From NCBI GenBank assembly GCA_021797815.1, contig JAJZYZ010000027.1:1-32443 (forward strand): DNA of 32,443 nt, in the 5' to 3' direction. This document shows, in pieces, positions 7,019 to 15,981 of the stretch. The stretch's first letter is position 1. Each line of letters starts with the position of its first letter. The translations under genes were made by a program, and so were the position numbers. The stretch is from Bacillota bacterium. GTDB lineage: Bacteria; Bacillota; Sulfobacillia; Sulfobacillales; JAIMBI01. The notes beneath the pieces were generated by a model. The model saw only the letters and a program-made list of their open reading frames with translations. It was not told the DNA's origin and searched no databases.

Positions 7019-8483
7019 GCGGGTCACCGAGAGGACGGGCTGTCGAACCGTCGGGTGTGTCTTCCACCTGATAACCGAGCGCGGCTATCTGGTCGCGAAT
7101 CCGGTCCGCCTCGGTGAAGTCGCGCCGACTCCTTGCGAGTCGGCGCGCCTCCAAGAGTCCCTCCACCTCGTCCGGCACCGGGTTCTGCTCCTCGGTTTGG
7201 GTCCGCGCAAACAGCCCGAGGGCGGCATCTGCCATCGCCAGGTTCCGCCGTGCGAATCCCCGCGCGTTCTCCCGGTCTCGATCGGTAACCGGACCACCAG
7301 AGGAGGACAGCCCGGAAATCAGGGCGTTGGCGGCCCGCACCATCTCGAAAAGCTCCGCAAAGGCACGGGCCGTGTTGAAGTCGCGGTCAAGCGCACGTAA
7401 GAGCCGGACAGGAAAGTTCATAACCCGCTCGCCTTCCTCGGCGGGAAGATCCCGGGCAGGGGGCGCGGCGTTTATGGTCGCCAGATGCAGGCGTTTTATG
7501 CGCTCGTAGGCGCGGGCGAAGTCTGAAAGCGCCTCCATCGAGAATTCAAGCGGCGAGCGATAGTGGGCCGACAGGAGAAATCCGCGCACCACCGGCCCGC
7601 CAAAGCGGTCGACCAGTGAAGCCAGATCCGCCCCGTTCTCGAGCGACTTCGACATTTTGGTGCCGTCGGTGGTCACAAGCCCGTTGTGCACCCAGAAGCG
7701 GACATGCGGCCGCACACCATAACCCGCTTCCGACTGCACGCGCTCATTCTCGTGATGGGGAAAGACGAGATCGACTCCCCCGCCATGCAGGTCGATTTCG
7801 GTGCCCAGGTAGCGGTGGGCCATGGCCGAGCACTCCACGTGCCAGCCAGGGCGGCCGCCGCCAAACGGAGACCGCCAGGACGGCTCCCCCGGGATCTGAC
7901 GCTTCCACAGGGCAAAATCTCTCGGATCCCGCTTGGCGGGATTCGGATCGAGGCGGGCGCCAGCCTTCATAGCCTCGGCGTCCCTCCGAGGCAGCAATCC
8001 GTAGTCTGGTGCCGAGGCAACTTGGAAGTAGACGTCCCCCTGGCTCGTATAGGCGTTTTCTCCCTCGAGAAGACGGCCCACGAGATCTATGATGTCGGCC
8101 ACGTGTTCGGTGGCGCGTGGCATAATGTCGGGCGGCCGCACAAGGAGTCGCTCCATGAGATGGAGGTACTGCCCCGAATGGCGGGCCGCAAGATCCTCGA
8201 CGGCAACCCCGTCCCGGCTCGCGCGCTCGATGAGCTTGTCGTCCACATCGGTAAAATTCTGGACCAGCGTGACCAGGTAGCCGCGACGCTCGAGATGGGT
8301 GCGGATGACGTCCCAGATGACAAGAGGGCGCGCGTGTCCGACATGGGGCGGCGCGTACGGCGTCACCCCGCAGACATAGATGCCGACCTGGCCCGGATGC
8401 GCCGGCGTAAACGGACGTTCGGTCCCGCTCCGCGTGTCGTAAATGCTGATGGCAGATGCTTCGGCCTCATCGGGCAGCGGCAC
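7011..8483 (-). CDS. cysS: Cysteinyl-tRNA synthetase
   Basis: A class I aminoacyl-tRNA synthetase of 490 residues that charges tRNA-Cys. The HIGH-type signature is HVGH at 47-50 and the KMSKS loop is at 276-280. The zinc ligands expected for CysRS are present: Cys38, Cys218, His243 and Glu247. The C-terminal half has the DALR-like anticodon-binding region. The start is GTG at 8483 with GGAGG 7 nt upstream. A promoter lies at 8551-8580, leaving a leader of only about 60 nt, too short for a T-box. Downstream it overlaps rlmB. In Bacillus the upstream neighbours would be gltX and cysE; here they are absent. Confidence 0.96.
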   Translation of the reverse strand: MPLPDEAEASAISIYDTRSGTERPFTPAHPGQVGIYVCGVTPYAPPHVGHARPLVIWDVIRTHLERRGYLVTLVQNFTDVDDKLIERASRDGVAVEDLAARHSGQYLHLMERLLVRPPDIMPRATEHVADIIDLVGRLLEGENAYTSQGDVYFQVASAPDYGLLPRRDAEAMKAGARLDPNPAKRDPRDFALWKRQIPGEPSWRSPFGGGRPGWHVECSAMAHRYLGTEIDLHGGGVDLVFPHHENERVQSEAGYGVRPHVRFWVHNGLVTTDGTKMSKSLENGADLASLVDRFGGPVVRGFLLSAHYRSPLEFSMEALSDFARAYERIKRLHLATINAAPPARDLPAEEGERVMNFPVRLLRALDRDFNTARAFAELFEMVRAANALISGLSSSGGPVTDRDRENARGFARRNLAMADAALGLFARTQTEEQNPVPDEVEGLLEARRLARSRRDFTEADRIRDQIAALGYQVEDTPDGSTARPLGDPRG

Positions 8484-8550
8484 GGTCTCGCCTCCTGCGG
8501 CGGCCGCCGGCAGCGCCGCGGCCGAACCAGAGTTTCCCCCGGGTGCCTAG

Positions 8551-8580
8551 AGTCTATCGGCAGGTCCCCAGGGCCGTCAA
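8551..8580 (-). promoter_or_regulatory. Sigma-A promoter for cysS-rlmB
   Basis: On the minus strand -35 TTGACG (8580-8575) and -10 TAGACT (8556-8551) are separated by 18 bp and sit about 68 nt before the cysS start. Confidence 0.55.
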
Positions 8581-8583
8581 CGG

Positions 8584-8989
8584 CGCGGCCCGTGGGGTGG
8601 CGAGCCGGGATCGCGTGCCTTCGGATCCAATACCATAGGTGCGCCATGGCTCTCCACCGAACATAAAGGCGACACTCCGCCCTGGCGGCGGCCTGGATGC
8701 GCGCTCCGCCGGAAAGCACGGTGTCGGGGCCGATGCGGCGTGCGACCACTGCCTTCTGGCGGTGGTTCCCGCGTACGATTGTGGCCCGTGCATCGGGTGG
8801 GAGCGTGAATGCGGTCAGCCTGCTCTCCTTTGGATGGTGGGCCGCGACACTCCCATGCGTCCCACCCATGCCCATGGCCGGATCCGTCGCGGTGGTCCGC
8901 CTCCGTTCGGCCCTTCACCGCTATTGGCCCTGGCCGGACGATCTGCCAAGCCCATGCCGCCGACATCGGATCCGTGGAGCCGGTTTGCC
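8584..8989. other. Intergenic stretch, no convincing gene
   Basis: About 400 bp between the divergent cysS and methyltransferase promoters. Frames on both strands stay open because of the high GC content, but none has an RBS, a family motif or clean codon bias. The plus-strand frame that runs into the methyltransferase from 8639 is best read as non-coding upstream of the ATG at 9047. Confidence 0.5.
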
Positions 8990-8995
8990 TATAAT
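8990..8995 (+). promoter_or_regulatory. -10 box (TATAAT) for the methyltransferase gene
   Basis: A consensus TATAAT is placed about 50 nt before the ATG at 9047. No good -35 hexamer is seen 16-18 bp upstream, so promoter strength or activator dependence is unknown. Confidence 0.45.
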
Positions 8996-9046
8996 GCTGG
9001 GGGGGAGAGCCCAGGATTTGCCGGGAAACCCTACAGGAGGCACAAC

Positions 9047-9799
9047 ATGTCAGACGCTTCGAACGACGCCCGGGAGAATTTTTTTGGCCAGCGTGCGCAC
9101 AGCTATCGTCTAAGCGCACGGCACGCGCGGGGTCAGGACCTCGATCGACTGCTGGCTCACCTCGATCCTCCGGAGGGTGGCCAGGCCCTCGATCTGGCGA
9201 CTGGCGCCGGCCATGTAGCCGTGCGCCTGGCCGGAGCCGGTCTGCGGGTCACTGCGCTCGACCCCACGGCAGCCATGCTGGACGAGGCACGCGAACTGGC
9301 CCGGGAACGAGGCGCCGAAGTGGCGTTCGTCCAAACGGTCGCGGAGCACCTGCCCTTTGCGGACGACACGTTTGACGTCGCTGTCTGCCGGCGGGCGGCC
9401 CACCACTTCTCTGATCTCGCCCAGGCCCTCTCGGAGGCGGCGCGGGTGCTGAAACCAGGAGGCGTCCTCGGCATTTCCGACATGACGGCACCGCGCGAAG
9501 CCATGCCGGATCTGAACCGTATCGAGCAAATCCGGGATCCGTCCCACGTGCAGGCGCGGACACCTGACGAGTGGGTGGGGCTTCTTCTGGGAGCGGGGCT
9601 TCGTCTGCAGGTGCTGGAAGTACTTGTAGAGCCGATGACGCCTGAAGAGTGGCTGTCTCCGGTAACGCCCGAGGAGCCCGAGGGCGCTCAGGCGCTGCTT
9701 CAGATCCACGAGTTTGAAGAACCTACCCGCAGCATGCTCACGCCAGAGGGTACGTTTGTGAAATATCGGCTCCTGGCCGTAGCCCACAAGCCCGCCTGA
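9047..9799 (+). CDS. Class I SAM-dependent methyltransferase
   Basis: A 250-residue methyltransferase of the UbiE/YcgJ type. SAM-binding motif I ALDLATGAGHVAVRLA is at about residues 47-62, the acidic strand-2 end is VTALDP, the motif II region is PFADDTFDVAVCRRAAHHF, and the post-motif reads EAARVLKPGGVL. The ATG at 9047 was chosen because AGGAGG lies 6 nt upstream and a TATAAT box is just before it; longer in-frame extensions to 8639 lack an RBS. The substrate cannot be told from sequence. The next gene, a secreted protein, starts 40 nt downstream on the same strand and may be cotranscribed. Confidence 0.9.
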   Translation: MSDASNDARENFFGQRAHSYRLSARHARGQDLDRLLAHLDPPEGGQALDLATGAGHVAVRLAGAGLRVTALDPTAAMLDEARELARERGAEVAFVQTVAEHLPFADDTFDVAVCRRAAHHFSDLAQALSEAARVLKPGGVLGISDMTAPREAMPDLNRIEQIRDPSHVQARTPDEWVGLLLGAGLRLQVLEVLVEPMTPEEWLSPVTPEEPEGAQALLQIHEFEEPTRSMLTPEGTFVKYRLLAVAHKPA

Positions 9800-9839
9800 G
9801 CGTGAAACCAGAGCTGAGTAGCCGGCGTTCTAGCGTGCA

Positions 9840-11012
9840 ATGAGACAGATCGCCGTGGCTCCCCCAAGTTCCGACCGACGAGGCTGGCCCGCCTGGGTGC
9901 GCGCCGGTATCATGGGCATTGCCCTGGGGGCCACGGGCGTTTCCCTCTTCGCGCCGGCTCCGGCGCCGGTTCTCGCTCGACCGGTCTCCCCCATCGTGAT
10001 CCCTCCCCTGGTGTCGGGGTGGGCAGGGGGCGGGGTCGCGAGTCCCTCGCTCCTGTGTCCTCCCGGAGGGCAACCGGGCCAGTGTCTCGCGACACCCTAC
10101 GGGACCGTATTTACGCGGACACCCGCCCAGGCAGCGCCTCAGCACAACAGCGCATCGCTGTGGCTCCGGCCGTTGAGGGCGGGCCAGTGGCACTCCACGG
10201 CGGTCCCTCTGCGGCTCGCCCGTCTGGGAACCCCCGGCAGCGCCTCGCCCCACATTTCCCTCGTCGGGGCCAGCGGCCCCTGGGTGGTGGCCAATGCGGT
10301 CGGACCGGGCGGCACGGTGTCGGTGGATGCGGTCAACATGAGTGGCGGCCGCGTCATCCCGCTGACCACCGTGCCCGCTTCGGTGCTCGGACCGGAAACC
10401 GTGGGAAGCGGCATGGTGCTCGTGGACAACGGGTCCTATGTTGAGGTCTTCACCCTCCCCGCCGGCCAGGATCCGTCGCCTACGGTCCGAACATTCCCGG
10501 AAGAAGATCGGACGAATCTCATGCAGAGTCTGGTTCAGGGCTTCCTCGCACCTGAAGTGTCCCTGCCCGGCCTCCCGGCGGCCCCCGGAGCCCGGGACGC
10601 CCGGCTGGTGCCTTATGAAGTGGGAACCTGGACGCTTCCCTTTCGCGCTCCGCGGGGATGGGTGGTGGTGCCTCCCCACGACTCCGGCACCGTCACCAGT
10701 GTCGCGCTGGTAAATCCCCGCCATCCGGGTGAATGGGTCGCGATTCGCACCGACGTGAACCTGACCCTGACGGGCTCGTTGGAAGGGGCCGGGCGGGCGG
10801 CCGGCATGGGGCTTCCGACCGGCCGCGGCGCGCATATTGCGTGGCTGTCAGACCGTACCATCGCCTTTTCCACTCCCTCCGGCCCGAACGTCGTCAATGG
10901 CGTTATCTACCCGAGCGCGCTGGGAGGAGTCACGGAACTTGAAGTGTCCCTCCCGGCCAACGAAAAAGCCCTCGCGACCGCTATTCTGGACAGCCCCGGG
11001 CTTCCCTACTGA
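9840..11012 (+). CDS. Secreted protein of unknown function
   Basis: A 390-residue protein with a signal peptide: a basic N-terminus containing DRR and VR is followed by a hydrophobic core GIMGIALGATGVSLFA (about residues 23-38), with a probable cleavage site after the Ala of VLA near 46. The mature part is rich in Pro, Gly, Val and Thr and looks beta-rich. I see no enzymatic motif and no membrane helix. The start ATG at 9840 has no clear RBS; a GTG about 20 codons in would give a shorter signal peptide. No family recognised. It may share a transcript with the methyltransferase. Confidence 0.75.
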   Translation: MRQIAVAPPSSDRRGWPAWVRAGIMGIALGATGVSLFAPAPAPVLARPVSPIVIPPLVSGWAGGGVASPSLLCPPGGQPGQCLATPYGTVFTRTPAQAAPQHNSASLWLRPLRAGQWHSTAVPLRLARLGTPGSASPHISLVGASGPWVVANAVGPGGTVSVDAVNMSGGRVIPLTTVPASVLGPETVGSGMVLVDNGSYVEVFTLPAGQDPSPTVRTFPEEDRTNLMQSLVQGFLAPEVSLPGLPAAPGARDARLVPYEVGTWTLPFRAPRGWVVVPPHDSGTVTSVALVNPRHPGEWVAIRTDVNLTLTGSLEGAGRAAGMGLPTGRGAHIAWLSDRTIAFSTPSGPNVVNGVIYPSALGGVTELEVSLPANEKALATAILDSPGLPY

Positions 11013-11735
11013 ACTGAGCCCCACGAGGCAGGCACGACCGATGATCAAATGGGCCGGTCGCCATCGTCTAGCTGAAGGATCGGGGGTTGGCCCGCGATCA
11101 CGTGCGCCCGGACGCGGTAGCATACCCGCCAGCGCTTCGAACCGCCAACTTCGGAAGTGTGGTGGGCAGCGATCGGCAGGACGGAGCGTTGCCCCGCCCT
11201 CGGCGGTCGACTACACCCGCATCGACGCGACCGCCTTCGCTCTTGTGAAACTGGGCCCTTCCTCGGGACGCTGGCTCTGCCGGTAGTCGGCCGGGCTTGC
11301 ACCTCTCTTCAGTGCCGGCAGCACGAGGACGGCACGTTTGATGAGGATGCCGGCGAACTCGGGGCCACCCCTTTTCCGGGTCCGGCCCGGAGACGCGGCG
11401 GGGCGCCGCTGCCTCGCCGCCAGCGCGGGACGCCGGCTGGCCCCCACAGGGCCGACAAACGGGCGCGCTCGGCCGCTCAAGTCGTCCTCGACAGGCCGGG
11501 AAGACGGGGGCGACAGCATCGCCGGTGGCCGGGTAGCTGCCGGCCGCCTGATGCCTTGGGAGCGCCCGTGATGCCGGTCTCGTCCGGGCGCGCCCGTCGC
11601 GGCGCGCGCATGGGATCTGGTGTCACTGGCGCCGCTCGACGATGGGAGAGTCGCCGATGCCGACCGGAGCATGCCTTCGCTGGACGGTGCCCGGCAGGTG
11701 CCGCGCACCGTCCAATACCGATCACGGGCGCGTTC
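11013..11735. other. Long convergent intergenic region, no convincing gene
   Basis: About 720 bp between the convergent secreted-protein and acyl-CoA dehydrogenase genes. Long open frames exist on both strands, but their translations are Arg/Pro/Ala-rich, without RBS or motifs, as expected for out-of-frame GC-rich DNA. It may be the remains of a lost gene. No terminator with a T-run is visible. Confidence 0.5.
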
Positions 11736-12899
11736 CTAGAAGGCGTTCTGTCCCGTAATTTCACGGCCTACGATAAGGGTATGCACCTCATAGGTGCCCT
11801 CGTAGGTGTCGACCGTTTCCAGGTTGGCCGCGTGCCGCATCGGGCTGTAGTCGGTCGTGATGCCGTTCCCGCCCAGAAGCTCCCGGGCCATCCGGGCCAC
11901 GGTCAGCGCACCACGGGCATTGTCGCGCTTGGCCAGAGAGACCTGCTGATGGCGGAGGTCCCCCGACTGATACAGCTGGCCCAGCCGAAAAGCGGCCAGC
12001 TGCATGCGCGCCACTTCGCTCGTCATGTCAACCAGGCGTTCCTGCACCATCTGGGTAGCCGCGATGGGGCGGCCGAACGCCACCCGGGAGCCGGTGTAGG
12101 CGATGGCCTCCTCGAGGCACGCCATCGCCGCCCCGACCGTCCCCCAAGCGATGCCGTAGCGCGCCTGTGTCAGACAGGACAGGGGCCCTGAGAGACCGCG
12201 CGCCTCCGGCAGAAGCTCCGACGCGCTCACTTCAACCCCGTCCAGAAAAAGCTCCGACGTCACCGACATGCGCATGGACGCCTTGGTCTTGATATCGCGC
12301 GCAAGAAATCCGGGACGGTCCGTGGGGACGATGAAGCCGCGAATCACGTCCTCCTCGTCTTTGGCCCAGACGACGGCGAGCTGGGCCAGGGAACCGTTCG
12401 TGATCCAGCGCTTGGCCCCTGACAAGACGTAGCCGTCCCCGCGCCGCCGCGCCCGCGTCTGCATGGATGCAGGGTCGGATCCCGCGTCCGGCTCGGTAAG
12501 TCCGAAGCAGCCGATGACATCCCCCGCCGCCATTTTCGGCAGGTACTGAAGCCGCTGTTCTTCGGATCCCCACCGGTAGATGGCGTACATGGCAAGACCA
12601 CTCTGGACCGAAGCGAAGGATCGCAGGCCGGAATCACCGTATTCGAGCTCCCGCATCATAAGACCGTAGGCGGTGCCGGAAAGTCCGGCCCCCCCGTACT
12701 GCTCGGGCAGCGACGGGCCATACAGCCCGAGCTCCGCCATCTCCCCTATGACCTCACGGGGAAACTCGCCCGCCTGCCACAAGGCGCCGGCACGCGGCAG
12801 GATGCGATCGCGGACAAAACGTCGCACCACGTCGCGCACCTGCTGTTCGTCAGAAGTCAGGGTCGCGTCCAATCCGTAAAAATCCGAGGCCTCGCTCAT
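11736..12899 (-). CDS. Glutaryl-CoA dehydrogenase-like acyl-CoA dehydrogenase
   Basis: A 387-residue FAD-dependent acyl-CoA dehydrogenase. Features that point to glutaryl-CoA dehydrogenase are the segment around Arg93 (GLRSFASVQSGLAM, matching human Arg94 that binds the glutaryl carboxylate), CFGLTEPDAGSDP at 131-143, WITNG at 165-169 and the catalytic base Glu367 in TYEGTYEVHTLIVGR. The enzyme oxidises and decarboxylates glutaryl-CoA to crotonyl-CoA in lysine and tryptophan breakdown. The start ATG at 12899 has GAGGAG 8 nt upstream; the frame extends further upstream but overlaps the CoA-transferase gene. It lies 22 nt after the CaiB-type CoA-transferase gene, which could supply glutaryl-CoA. 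Confidence 0.88.
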   Translation of the reverse strand: MSEASDFYGLDATLTSDEQQVRDVVRRFVRDRILPRAGALWQAGEFPREVIGEMAELGLYGPSLPEQYGGAGLSGTAYGLMMRELEYGDSGLRSFASVQSGLAMYAIYRWGSEEQRLQYLPKMAAGDVIGCFGLTEPDAGSDPASMQTRARRRGDGYVLSGAKRWITNGSLAQLAVVWAKDEEDVIRGFIVPTDRPGFLARDIKTKASMRMSVTSELFLDGVEVSASELLPEARGLSGPLSCLTQARYGIAWGTVGAAMACLEEAIAYTGSRVAFGRPIAATQMVQERLVDMTSEVARMQLAAFRLGQLYQSGDLRHQQVSLAKRDNARGALTVARMARELLGGNGITTDYSPMRHAANLETVDTYEGTYEVHTLIVGREITGQNAF

Positions 12900-12921
12900 C
12901 TCTACCGCTCCTCTTTCGCCT

Positions 12922-14115
12922 TCAGCCCACGGCGCCGGCCGCGCGCAGTGCCGTAATATCGGCCTTTGTGCGGCCGAGCTCCGCCAGCACCTCGTCTGTA
13001 TGCTCACCCAAGAGCGGCGGGGCGCTGTTCGACCCGAGTCGCCGATCGCCATCGTACAATGGCGGCGCCAGCATCAAAAGCGGCCCGGCCGTGGGGTGCT
13101 GCACGGTAAGCAACCCGCCGCTCTCGGCACTCTTTGCGATAGCCTCCGGTACCGTGCCGATAGCGGAGGCGGGAACGCCGGCGGCGTTAAGGGCCGCTAG
13201 CCATTGTGCGCGCGGCCCCTTTCGAAACGCGACGTCCAGTAAACTGTGAAGCTCCGCCCGGTGCGCCACCCGACCGCGATTGTCGGCAAAACGCGGGTCA
13301 GCGGCCGTCTCCGGGATTCCGAGCACCGTCACCAGCGCCCGAAACTGGCGGGTGTTGCCCACCCCCACCGCCAGCGGCCCATCTTCGGCCGAGAAGGTTT
13401 CGTAGGGAGAAAGCTGGGCATGGGCGTTGCCGTAACGCCCGGGAGGAACCCCCGTCAGCAGATGGCTTTGTGCCACGTTGATGAGGGCCGCCATCTGCGT
13501 GTCCCATAGGGAGACGGTGACAAGCGCCCCCGGTCCCCCCGCCTGCCGCTCATGGAGCGCCGCCTGCAGGCCATTGGCGAGAAAGAGACCGGTCATGACG
13601 TCACAGAGCGCCACGCCCACCTTGTAAGGCTCACCGTCGACCGGACCGGTGAGCGACATGAGCCCCGAGGCTGCCTGAATGAGAAAGTCGTATCCCGGAC
13701 GGTCGTCGCCCGGTGGGTACCCGCGGATCCGTCCCCAGATCAGGGCCGGCTTCTCCGACCGGAGGGCTTCGGGGTCAAGCCCGTAACGCTCGAGGGCTCC
13801 CGGTCGGGCATTGTCCACCACGATATCAGCCCACTCCAGGATAAGGTCACGGACGATCCGGAGTCCCTCGGGATGCTGCCAGTTGACCGCGATGCCGCGC
13901 TTACCCCGATTGATGGACAGGTAGTAAGCCGACTCGCCTCCGGCAAAGGGGGGACCCCAGGCTCGGGTGTCGTCACCATCCCCGGGCCGCTCGACCTTTA
14001 TGACATCGGCACCCAGATCCGCCAGCAGCATCGTGCAAAGAGGGCCGGCCAGCACCCGGGACAGATCCAGTACCCGGATGCCCGCCAACCACCCTCTTTC
14101 GTGTGCCGTACTCAC
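12922..14115 (-). CDS. CaiB/BaiF family CoA-transferase (possibly succinyl-CoA:glutarate)
   Basis: A 397-residue class III CoA-transferase. The N-terminus VLDLSRVLAGPLCTMLLADL and VIKVERPGDGDDTR are family signatures, and the catalytic aspartate is Asp143 in GYDFLIQAASG. Family members form interlocked dimers and pass CoA between acids through an aspartyl-CoA thioester. The glutaryl-CoA dehydrogenase directly downstream suggests a glutarate-activating role like that of SUGCT; this is inference. The start is GTG at 14115, overlapping the aminopeptidase stop by 4 nt (GTGA), so the genes are translationally coupled. Confidence 0.88.
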   Translation of the reverse strand: MSTAHERGWLAGIRVLDLSRVLAGPLCTMLLADLGADVIKVERPGDGDDTRAWGPPFAGGESAYYLSINRGKRGIAVNWQHPEGLRIVRDLILEWADIVVDNARPGALERYGLDPEALRSEKPALIWGRIRGYPPGDDRPGYDFLIQAASGLMSLTGPVDGEPYKVGVALCDVMTGLFLANGLQAALHERQAGGPGALVTVSLWDTQMAALINVAQSHLLTGVPPGRYGNAHAQLSPYETFSAEDGPLAVGVGNTRQFRALVTVLGIPETAADPRFADNRGRVAHRAELHSLLDVAFRKGPRAQWLAALNAAGVPASAIGTVPEAIAKSAESGGLLTVQHPTAGPLLMLAPPLYDGDRRLGSNSAPPLLGEHTDEVLAELGRTKADITALRAAGAVG

Positions 14116-15521
14116 GCCTGCCCGAAGTACTCCACGGCCATGCCGGCTAGAAGCGCGCAGCCGAACGCCGTGGCTCCCTGTACGCGCCCTTCGCCCGCCT
14201 CCCGCTGATAGGCCATGCCGGCGATGTCAACGTGAGCCCAGGGCGTGTCCCCGGCAAAGGCGCCGATGAAAAGACCGCCGACCTGCATCCCGCCGCCACG
14301 CCCGCCCACGTTTTTGATGTCGGCGATGGGACTCTTGATCATGTTGCGGTACTGGTCGTCAACCGGGAACTGCCAGACGGGCTCGGCGCTTTTCATGGCC
14401 GCAACCTGCAGGCACCGCTTGAGTTCCTCCTGCTCGGTGAGAAATCCAGCGTACGCTCCTCCGAGCGCCGCCGCGTTGGCGCCGGTGAGGGTGGCAATAT
14501 CGACGATGGCGTCGACCTTGCGCTCATGAGCCAGCGCCACCCCGTCCGCCAGCACCAGGCGCCCTTCGGCGTCGGTGTTGAGGACCTCGATGTGCGTACC
14601 GTTGAGGCTCTTGATGACGTCGCCGGGGCGCTGGGCATGGCCGCCCGGCATGTTTTCCGCGATACAGGCGATGCCCATGACGTTGACCGGCACCCGGGAC
14701 CGCGAGAGGGCGCGCACCGCGCCCATGACGGCCGCGGCACCGGCCATGTCCGTCTTCATCGTCATCATGCCCTCGCCGCCCTTCAGCGAGAGCCCGCCGC
14801 TGTCAAACGTGATGCCCTTGCCCACGAGGGCCAGCATGCGCGCGTCGCCGGGAGCACCCCGGTAGGTCGCAATCAGGATGGCGGGCGGCGATTCACTTCC
14901 CTGACCCACCGCCAGGATGGCACCGGCGCCCATCTCCTTCAGCCGGTCGTGCCGCAAGAGCTCAATTTCGACACCGGTGTCGGCAAGCGCTTCGGTCATA
15001 TAGCCGGCCAGACGCTCGGGCGGCTTGTCGTTCGATCCCAGATTGACCCAGTTGCGGACCAACTCCGCCGACTGCACCAGTTCCAGGGCCAGCGGTTCCG
15101 AACTTCCCATCACGACGGTGACGGCCGGCGAAGCCTCCCGTTCCGGATCCTTGTGGTAGCTGAAATGATACAGGCCGTCGCCAACCCCCTGCACGATGGC
15201 GGTGCGCCAGCCGGCCTCGTCCGGCATCTCCACCGCCACGGAGGAAATCCCCCTGGCCGCGGCGCGCCGAACCCCTACGGCGGTCGCCCGACGCGCCGCG
15301 CGGCTGTCGGCCCGCGCACGGGCACCCAAACCCGTCACCACAACCCGTTTGGGCTCTTCCCCATACAGGACAAGCGCCTCGCCCATCCGGCCGCGATATC
15401 CCTGCGCCAAAGCGTGGACAAAGCCCGGAAACTCCCCGGCTGCAAGCTCTTCGCCTTCATAGACCCCGACGACCAGGGCATCCGTTTTTGGACGGCTCCC
15501 GGATACGGACACACTCACCAT
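14112..15521 (-). CDS. pepA: Leucyl aminopeptidase, M17 family (cytosol aminopeptidase)
   Basis: A 469-residue dizinc aminopeptidase. The C-terminal catalytic domain has Lys235 and Asp240 in GKGITFDSGG, Asp258 in KTDMAGAAA, and the family signature NTDAEGRL with Asp317, Glu319 and Arg321. The N-terminal domain is the variable macro-like domain of M17 enzymes. It releases N-terminal residues from peptides in the cytoplasm. The start ATG at 15521 has GGAGG about 10 nt upstream. It is the first gene of a coupled set with the CoA-transferase and dehydrogenase, perhaps linking peptide use to amino-acid degradation. Confidence 0.93.
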   Translation of the reverse strand: MVSVSVSGSRPKTDALVVGVYEGEELAAGEFPGFVHALAQGYRGRMGEALVLYGEEPKRVVVTGLGARARADSRAARRATAVGVRRAAARGISSVAVEMPDEAGWRTAIVQGVGDGLYHFSYHKDPEREASPAVTVVMGSSEPLALELVQSAELVRNWVNLGSNDKPPERLAGYMTEALADTGVEIELLRHDRLKEMGAGAILAVGQGSESPPAILIATYRGAPGDARMLALVGKGITFDSGGLSLKGGEGMMTMKTDMAGAAAVMGAVRALSRSRVPVNVMGIACIAENMPGGHAQRPGDVIKSLNGTHIEVLNTDAEGRLVLADGVALAHERKVDAIVDIATLTGANAAALGGAYAGFLTEQEELKRCLQVAAMKSAEPVWQFPVDDQYRNMIKSPIADIKNVGGRGGGMQVGGLFIGAFAGDTPWAHVDIAGMAYQREAGEGRVQGATAFGCALLAGMAVEYFGQA

Positions 15522-15654
15522 GTGCTTGCTGCCTCCCCTAGCGTGCTTCTACCGTCAGCACCCGCGTCTGACCTCACCCAGAAACACCGTCTCCAGGTGA
15601 CTTCGCATGCCGTCTCGAAGAACCCTCTCGACGCTGCCGACGGATGCCGCGCAG

Positions 15655-15981
15655 TCAGGAAAATTCCAGCCGGAGACGATAGTGCGCTTCACCGAAACGC
15701 ACCTCATACTCACCCGGCAGATCCCCGGCCTCGTTCAGGTGAGACTCCCTGCCGGCGAGAAACCGGTATGCCTCTTCATCCAGGAGGGTCAGGTTCATCA
15801 TCACGCCCTCGTAGATGTCATGCTTCACCGTTACCGTGAGACTCCGGCGCTCCCCAACATCGAAAATCTTCTCGTAAAACACGTCCGCCTCCCGACTCGA
15901 CGGATCGCGGATGAAACGCTCGAGTCCGCTCGACAACCCTTCCGGAAGGCGAAGCGTCTCTTCCCACATCGGACCGCCCAT
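15655..15981 (-). CDS. Hypothetical protein, 108 aa
   Basis: A 108-residue soluble protein beginning MGGPMWEETLRLPEG. The start ATG at 15981 is supported by GGGAGG 6 nt upstream, and longer frame extensions lack an RBS. The sequence is acidic, alternating strands and charged turns (SLTVTVKHDIYEGVMMNLTLL, then GEYEVRFGEAHYRLRLEF at the end), suggesting a small beta-rich fold. No signal peptide, Cys pair or known motif is visible. It is transcribed toward pepA, with a 133-bp gap. Confidence 0.65.
   Translation of the reverse strand: MGGPMWEETLRLPEGLSSGLERFIRDPSSREADVFYEKIFDVGERRSLTVTVKHDIYEGVMMNLTLLDEEAYRFLAGRESHLNEAGDLPGEYEVRFGEAHYRLRLEFS

Noticed and set aside
8484-8550. T-box leader upstream of cysS
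   Set aside because: Only about 67 nt separate the promoter from the start, with no T-box sequence or terminator/antiterminator stems.
8639-9046. N-terminal extension of the methyltransferase to 8639
   Set aside because: No RBS, a TATAAT promoter lies inside it, and AGGAGG precedes the ATG at 9047, where homologous proteins would begin.
11048-11140. tRNA-like string (CGCCATCGTCTAG ... CTTCGAACC)
   Set aside because: Pieces resemble tRNA-Glu/Gln arms, but no acceptor or anticodon stem can be built.
15522-15654. Possible short gene between the 108-aa gene and pepA
   Set aside because: Only 133 bp, with no RBS or start in a convincing frame.
14232-15839. 535-codon plus-strand open frame opposite pepA
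   Set aside because: It mirrors the aminopeptidase in the antisense frame, lacks an RBS and motifs, and is expected from high GC3 of the real gene.
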